Source: Actinomadura parmotrematis
GTDB lineage: Bacteria; Actinomycetota; Actinomycetes; Streptosporangiales; Streptosporangiaceae
Direction: 5' to 3'
NCBI RefSeq assembly: GCF_019458805.1
Contig: NZ_JAIBOA010000012.1
Location: 124,001 to 188,000, forward strand
DNA length: 64,000 nucleotides
Shown piece after piece: positions 60,086 through 64,000 of this stretch. A program made the position numbers and the translations under genes. The stretch's first letter is position 1, and each line of letters starts with the position of its first letter. The notes beneath the pieces were generated by a model that was not told the origin of the DNA, did no database searches, and saw only the letters and a program-made list of their open reading frames with translations.

Positions 60086-60175
60086 CCCCACGGCACCCGC
60101 ACCGCGCCTGCGAGACACGCGCCGTGCGGGGTTCAGTGCTGTCAGCAGGTCGCCATCCGTGCAACGATGACCCCC

Positions 60176-60673
60176 ATGGAAGGCGACAAGGACATCATCG
60201 CGCTGCTCAACGAGCAGCTCACCGCGGAACTGACGGCCATCAACCAGTACTTCCTGCACTCCAAGATGCAGGAGCACTGGGGCTACACCAAGATGGCCAA
60301 GTACACCCGGCACGAGTCCATCGACGAGATGAAGCACGCCGAGCGGCTCACCGACCGGATCCTGTTCCTGGAGGGGCTGCCGAACTACCAGAAGATCGGG
60401 ACGCTGCGCATCGGGCAGACGATCCTGGAGCAGCTGGAGTCGGACCTCGCCATCGAGCACGAGGCGGTGAACCGCCTGCGCCCCGGCATCGAGCTCATGC
60501 GCTCGCGCGGCGACATCACCTCGGCGAACATCTTCGAGGACATCCTCGCCGACGAGGAGCAGCACATCGACTACCTGGAGACCGAGATCTCGCTCTTCCG
60601 GGCCCTCGGCGAGCAGAACTACTACCAGCGCCTCACCGACCACCCCGGCGAGGACGGCGGGTCGGCGTACTGA
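60176..60673 (+). CDS. bfr: Bacterioferritin
   Basis: The 165-residue product is a heme-type ferritin that stores iron as a 24-mer. From the ATG at 60176 the numbering matches the family: Glu18, Glu51 and His54 of the ferroxidase centre, and Met52, the heme ligand, in DEMKH. Later Glu and the E-x-x-H pair (ILADEEQHIDYLE) complete the site. The ATG nine bases earlier (60167) would add MTP and is less canonical. It follows bfd, which would reduce its core. Length is slightly above the usual 158-161 because of a short DHPGEDGGSAY tail. Confidence 0.95.
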   Translation: MEGDKDIIALLNEQLTAELTAINQYFLHSKMQEHWGYTKMAKYTRHESIDEMKHAERLTDRILFLEGLPNYQKIGTLRIGQTILEQLESDLAIEHEAVNRLRPGIELMRSRGDITSANIFEDILADEEQHIDYLETEISLFRALGEQNYYQRLTDHPGEDGGSAY

Positions 60674-60684
60674 GCGTCCGCCGG

Positions 60685-60733
60685 GACGCCCCGCGCACCC
60701 GACCCCCCGGTGGTCGAGGACGTGCGGGGCGTC
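60685..60733. terminator. Bidirectional hairpin between bfr and cyclase
   Basis: A 10-bp stem (GACGCCCCGC at 60685-60694 with 60724-60733) encloses a smaller CGACC/GGTCG stem. It lies between the convergent bfr and cyclase genes and reaches into the cyclase stop codon. Confidence 0.65.
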
Positions 60734-61775
60734 AGTCCGGCGGGACGGCGCCGCGCCCCCAGCCCTCGGCGGGCGGGGCGGCGCCGGTGGCGCGGCGGAG
60801 GACGGACGGCTGGACGATGCCGAGGCCCCGGACGGGCCGCTTCACGATCGTGGTGATGTCCAGGTCCGGGTCGCCCTCCAGCCGGGCGGCGAGCTCGCCG
60901 TCCACCATGACGGCGCCGGGGCGGGCGAGCGAGGTGAGGCGCGCGGCCAGGTTGACCGTGGTGCCGAACACGTCGCCCATCAGCGGCAGGACCGGGCCGT
61001 AGGCCATGCCGACGCGGACGTCGGGGATCTCGGTCTCGTCCTTGATCTGCTCGGCGATGGTGAGCGCGATCTCCGCGCCGATCCGCGGATCCTCGGCGCA
61101 GAACAGCACCTCGTCGCCGAGGGTCTTCACCAGCCGGCCGCCGCAGGAGGCGATGATGTCGGCGGCGGTCTCCTCGAACCACTCCACGACGCGGGCGAGC
61201 TCCAGCTCCTCGACCTCGCGGCTCATCTGGGTGAACGAGACCATGTCGGCGAACCCGACGGTGGTGACCGCGCGGCCGGGCGCCGCGCCCCCGCGGGTCG
61301 CCGCCGAGGCGAGCGCCCGGGTGCCGGCCGCGGCGAGCTGGCGCCGCCAGGCGTGCACGACGAGCGGCTCGAACTCGCCGATGTGCTTCTCCGCGATCTC
61401 CACGATGAGCCGCACCGCCTCGGGCGTCGGCGCGTCCTCGGGCCCCGCGGTGATCATGTTGGAGAGCAGGTTGACCTGCCACTCGGCGAGGCGCGTCATG
61501 GTCTGCCCGAAGGCGCGCACCAGCCGGATCACGCCGTCCTCGTCCAGCACCCCGTCGTCCATGAGGCGGCGGATGCGGCAGAGCGCGGCCACGTCGCCCT
61601 CGGTGTAGGCGACCGCCTCGTCGGGCATCGACGGGTACCCGAAGGCGCGCCAGAGGCGGCTGGAGAAGCCGCGGCTGACCCCCGACAGGCGGACGGCGTC
61701 CCCGCGGGTGTAGCGCAGTTCGCCGCCGAGCAGGAGCTCCTCGATCTCCTTGGGGTCCGGCAACCCTGCTGACAT
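60732..61775 (-). CDS. Class III adenylate cyclase with N-terminal regulatory domain
   Basis: The 347-residue product makes cAMP from ATP. The C-terminal catalytic domain (about residues 165-330) shows VGFADMVSFTQMSREVEE with the first metal Asp, GRLVKTLGDEVLFCAED with the substrate Lys and second Asp, and VRVGMAYGPVLPLMGDVFGTTVNLAARL with the Asn/Arg transition-state pair. The N-terminal ~160 residues are helical (LRYTRGDAVRLSGVSRGF, AVAYTEGDVAALCRIRRLMDDG), like the autoinhibitory, pH-sensing domain of mycobacterial Rv1264. No membrane segment is seen. The ATG at 61775 lies near a GGAGGGGG run. It lies 68 bases downstream of birA on the same strand. Confidence 0.9.
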   Translation of the reverse strand: MSAGLPDPKEIEELLLGGELRYTRGDAVRLSGVSRGFSSRLWRAFGYPSMPDEAVAYTEGDVAALCRIRRLMDDGVLDEDGVIRLVRAFGQTMTRLAEWQVNLLSNMITAGPEDAPTPEAVRLIVEIAEKHIGEFEPLVVHAWRRQLAAAGTRALASAATRGGAAPGRAVTTVGFADMVSFTQMSREVEELELARVVEWFEETAADIIASCGGRLVKTLGDEVLFCAEDPRIGAEIALTIAEQIKDETEIPDVRVGMAYGPVLPLMGDVFGTTVNLAARLTSLARPGAVMVDGELAARLEGDPDLDITTIVKRPVRGLGIVQPSVLRRATGAAPPAEGWGRGAVPPD

Positions 61776-61843
61776 TCCCCTGCCCCCTCCGGCGGCGGCG
61801 TCGTTCCTCGCGACATATCGTGGCAGATCGGGCACGGTTCGGG

Positions 61844-62713
61844 TCAGCCGGGTGTCCTGCGGACGTGCACCACGTCGCCCGCGCTCACCGCCTCCGCGCC
61901 GCCCGGACCGGCCACCACCAGGCGTCCCGCGGCGTCCACGTCCCGGGCGACGCCGCGCAGGACGCGGTCGCCGGGCAGCTCCACCCGCACCTCGCCGCCG
62001 AGCGTGGCGCTGAGCTCGCGGTAGGCGGGGCGGAGGCCGCTCGCGTCGGCGTCGCCGCCGAGCGCCGTCCACTCCCGGTACCAGGTCTCGAACTCGCGGA
62101 GGATCGCGCGGAGCAGCGACGCGCGGTCGCTGAGCGGGGCGCCCTCGACGGCGAGGGACGTCGCGGTGTCCACCGGCAGCTCCTCGCGGCGCAGCCCGAC
62201 GTTCAGGCCGATGCCGACGACCAGGGCGTCGCCCGTCTTCTCCGCGAGGATGCCGGCGAGCTTGCGGTCGCCGACGAGCAGGTCGTTCGGCCACTTCAGG
62301 CGGACGTCCACGGCGGTGTCGCCGCGCGCGTCGCCGAAGTCGCCGGCCTCGACGCGGGCGGTCATCCGGCGGACGGCGGTGGCGACCGCGAGGCCGGTGA
62401 GCAGCGGCAGCCAGCCGATCCGCTCGCCCGGCACGGCGGGCCGCAGCAGCATCGAGAACGTCAGGCCCGAGCGCGGCGGCGCCGTCCAGGTGCGGCCGAG
62501 GCGCCCGCGCCCGGCGGTCTGCAGCTCGGTGACGAGGAGGGCGCCCTCGGGCGCGCCCGCCGCCGCGGCGGCGGCGAGGTCGGCGTTCGTCGAGCCGGTC
62601 TCGGGCACGACGCGCACGTCCCGCCAGAGGCCGCCCTCCCGGGCCAGCGCGCGTTGCAGGACCCGCTCGTTCAGCGGCGGGCGGTCCAGATCGGCGTACG
62701 GTGACTCGCTCAC
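61844..62713 (-). CDS. birA: Biotin-[acetyl-CoA-carboxylase] ligase
   Basis: The 289-residue ligase attaches biotin to carboxylase carrier proteins through biotinyl-AMP. It has VVPETGSTNADL, ELQTAGRGRLGRTWTAPPRSGL with the biotin-adenylate loop, VRLKWPNDLLVGDRKLAGILAEKTGD with the catalytic Lys, VVGIGLNVG, and a C-terminal SH3-like domain. There is no N-terminal DNA-binding domain, so it is a monofunctional (class I) ligase. The GTG at 62713 has GGA seven bases upstream; another GTG 18 bases earlier is possible. It is divergent from the enoyl-CoA hydratase gene. Confidence 0.95.
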   Translation of the reverse strand: MSESPYADLDRPPLNERVLQRALAREGGLWRDVRVVPETGSTNADLAAAAAAGAPEGALLVTELQTAGRGRLGRTWTAPPRSGLTFSMLLRPAVPGERIGWLPLLTGLAVATAVRRMTARVEAGDFGDARGDTAVDVRLKWPNDLLVGDRKLAGILAEKTGDALVVGIGLNVGLRREELPVDTATSLAVEGAPLSDRASLLRAILREFETWYREWTALGGDADASGLRPAYRELSATLGGEVRVELPGDRVLRGVARDVDAAGRLVVAGPGGAEAVSAGDVVHVRRTPG

Positions 62714-62783
62714 CCGTCCATCCAACCTCACAGATCACCGGATGCGTCCCCCAGGTCGCCGCGATCGCGCCGGGGGCGGTCGT

Positions 62784-62789
62784 TAGAGT
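62784..62789 (+). promoter_or_regulatory. Leaderless -10 (TAGAGT) of enoyl-CoA hydratase
   Basis: TAGAGT ends seven bases before the ATG at 62797 with no ribosome site between, the leaderless pattern seen elsewhere in this window. Confidence 0.55.
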
Positions 62790-62796
62790 GCGGCGC

Positions 62797-63570
62797 ATGG
62801 ATGGTGTGACGCTGCGGCGCGACGGGCATGTGGCCGAGATCGTTCTGGACCGGGCGGAGGCGCTGAACGCGCTGTCCACGGCCATGGCGCGGCGGCTCGC
62901 GGCCGTGTGCGCCGAGGTCGCCGCGGACGCCGGGGTGCGCGCGGTCGTGCTGTCGGCGGCGGGCGCCAAGGCGTTCTGCGTCGGCGCCGACCTCAAGGAG
63001 CGCAACTCCATGAGCGACGCCGACCTGCTCGCGCAGCGGCCGGTGTTCCGGGCGGCGTTCGGCGGGGTGCTGGACCTGCCGCAGCCGGTCGTCGCGGCCG
63101 TCCACGGGTACGCGCTCGGCGGCGGCTGCGAGTTCGCGCTGTCGTGCGACCTGGTCGTCGCCGACGAGAGCGCGGTGTTCGGGCTGCCCGAAGTCGGCGT
63201 CGGCCTGGTGCCGGGCGGCGGCGGCACCCAGCTCGCGCTGCGCCGCCTCGGCCCCGGCCGCGCCGCCGACCTGGTGCTGACGGGCCGCCGCATCGGCGTC
63301 GAGGAGGCCGTCGCCTACGGCCTGGTGGACCGGCGGGTGCCCGCCGGGACCGTCCGCGAGGAGGCCCTGACGATCGCCGCGACGATCGCCGGCAACTCCC
63401 CCACCGCCGTCCGCGCCGCCAAGCGCGCGCTCCGCCTCGGCGCCGGCGTCCCCTTGGCCGCCGGCCTCGACATCGAGGACAACGCCTGGCGGACCGTCGC
63501 GTTCTCCGCCGACCGCCGCGAGGGCATCGCCGCCTTCGCCGAGAAGCGCAAGCCCCGCTGGCCGTCCTGA
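62797..63570 (+). CDS. Enoyl-CoA hydratase/isomerase
   Basis: The 257-residue crotonase-fold protein has VLDRAEALNALSTAMARRL at the N-terminus, the oxyanion-hole GAKAFCVGADLKER, AVHGYALGGGCEFALSCDLVVADE with a catalytic-type Glu, and FGLPEVGVGLVPGGGGTQLALRRL with a second Glu, both in the positions of true hydratases. It would hydrate 2-enoyl-CoA in beta-oxidation. The mRNA appears leaderless. It is convergent with the GNAT gene after ten bases. Confidence 0.92.
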   Translation: MDGVTLRRDGHVAEIVLDRAEALNALSTAMARRLAAVCAEVAADAGVRAVVLSAAGAKAFCVGADLKERNSMSDADLLAQRPVFRAAFGGVLDLPQPVVAAVHGYALGGGCEFALSCDLVVADESAVFGLPEVGVGLVPGGGGTQLALRRLGPGRAADLVLTGRRIGVEEAVAYGLVDRRVPAGTVREEALTIAATIAGNSPTAVRAAKRALRLGAGVPLAAGLDIEDNAWRTVAFSADRREGIAAFAEKRKPRWPS

Positions 63571-63580
63571 CACCCCTTTC

Positions 63581-64000
63581 TCACCCGACCACCCGGTCAT
63601 GGGGTGGGGGTAGCTGTTTGGCCATGTGGACGACGTGGCGGCCGCCGATGTCGTCGCGGCGGGTCTCGCGGTAGCCGAGCCGCTCGTAGAGCGCGATGTT
63701 CGACGTCATGAGGGCGTTGGTGTAGAGCCGCAGGGACGGCAGGCCGAGGGCGCGGGCGCGCTCCTCGGCGAACGCCAGCAGCCTCCGCCCGAGGCCGCGC
63801 CCCTGCGCGGCGGGCGCGACGGCGACGTTCTCCACCAGCAGTGCCCCGTCCTCCGGCACGAGGACGATCAGCGCGGCGGGCGCTCCGGTGACGAAGACGC
63901 GCCCGGCGGCGATGAGCGCGCCGTAGTCGGCCTCCATGGGGAGCGGGCGGATGCCGATCAGCTCCGCCCAGGGCGCGTAGGCGGCGTCGACGATGTCCTG
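63581..64000 (-). CDS. GNAT acetyltransferase, 5' end beyond window
   Basis: Reading leftward from the right edge, 140 codons are open to a stop at 63581; the start lies outside. The part seen begins QDIVDAAYAPWAELIGIRPLPMEADYGALI, continues LLVENVAVAPAAQGRGLGRRLLAFAEERA with the acetyl-CoA Q/RxxGxG/A loop, and ends TSNIALYERLGYRETRR. These are GNAT motifs; the DAAY-PW start is common in actinobacterial members. The last six codons (HDRVVG) are encoded by the lone outer arm of the palindromic repeat at 63587-63600. The substrate is unknown. Confidence 0.9.
   Translation of the reverse strand, partial: QDIVDAAYAPWAELIGIRPLPMEADYGALIAAGRVFVTGAPAALIVLVPEDGALLVENVAVAPAAQGRGLGRRLLAFAEERARALGLPSLRLYTNALMTSNIALYERLGYRETRRDDIGGRHVVHMAKQLPPPHDRVVG

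Overview
The window is 64 kb of very high-GC DNA (roughly 73-76 % by eye). It has GTG/TTG starts, many 4-nt ATGA/GTGA gene overlaps, leaderless promoters of the TANNNT type, LytR-CpsA-Psr protein, an F420-reductase-like protein, a TreY/TreZ/GlgX operon and an IdeR-type iron box. This points to the chromosome of a filamentous actinomycete; gene content is compatible with Actinomadura/Thermomonosporaceae, but the genus is an inference. No rRNA, tRNA, CRISPR array, insertion sequence or phage module was seen.

Layout. (1) 1-13.5 kb is a cell-surface glycan locus. A leftward set encodes a UDP-GlcNAc 2-epimerase, a coiled-coil protein, a tandem two-domain glycosyltransferase, a GT-C-like membrane protein, a GT2, a DUF2304 protein, a flippase and a further membrane protein running off the left edge. 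A rightward set encodes a GT4, a UDP-HexNAc dehydrogenase and a second GT4. Epimerase plus dehydrogenase would give UDP-ManNAc and then UDP-ManNAcA. (2) 13.6-22.4 kb is mixed: a beta-propeller membrane protein, a small HD alarmone-hydrolase-like enzyme, SRPBCC, an acetoacetate-decarboxylase-fold protein with an SDR, a cupin, a HelD/HelR-like helicase, and a PD-(D/E)XK transposase-like nuclease followed by a partial duplicate. (3) 22.5-30 kb is a phospho-polyol cluster: two CDP-alcohol phosphotransferases (one fused to a nucleotidyltransferase-like domain), a nucleotidyltransferase, a glycerol-1-phosphate-dehydrogenase-like enzyme, a DUF5941-type membrane protein and a GT2; divergently, an IspD/TarI-like cytidylyltransferase and a glycerophosphodiester phosphodiesterase. 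(4) 30-41 kb holds a GT2, an LCP ligase, regulators, an acyltransferase-3, an acyl-CoA dehydrogenase and UDP-glucose dehydrogenase. (5) 41-48 kb holds a TetR/oxidoreductase divergon, duplicated Uma2 genes, a ClC-like channel, an HxlR/F420-reductase divergon and a thioesterase. (6) 48-64 kb is core-like: purEK, GtrA, a two-component system, glgX-treY-treZ, an iron-boxed bfd-bfr pair, adenylate cyclase, birA, enoyl-CoA hydratase and a GNAT enzyme cut by the right edge.

The most striking non-gene signal is a family of five ~100-bp nested palindromes at 3' ends of genes (13.5, 22.4, 29.9, 35.6 and 48.2 kb). They share an invariant 12-nt core arm, two exchangeable loop types, and an outer inverted repeat that also occurs alone at 63.6 kb. 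The most interesting gene set is the phospho-polyol cluster, whose parts would fit synthesis of an unassigned polyol-phosphodiester polymer, lipid head group or solute.
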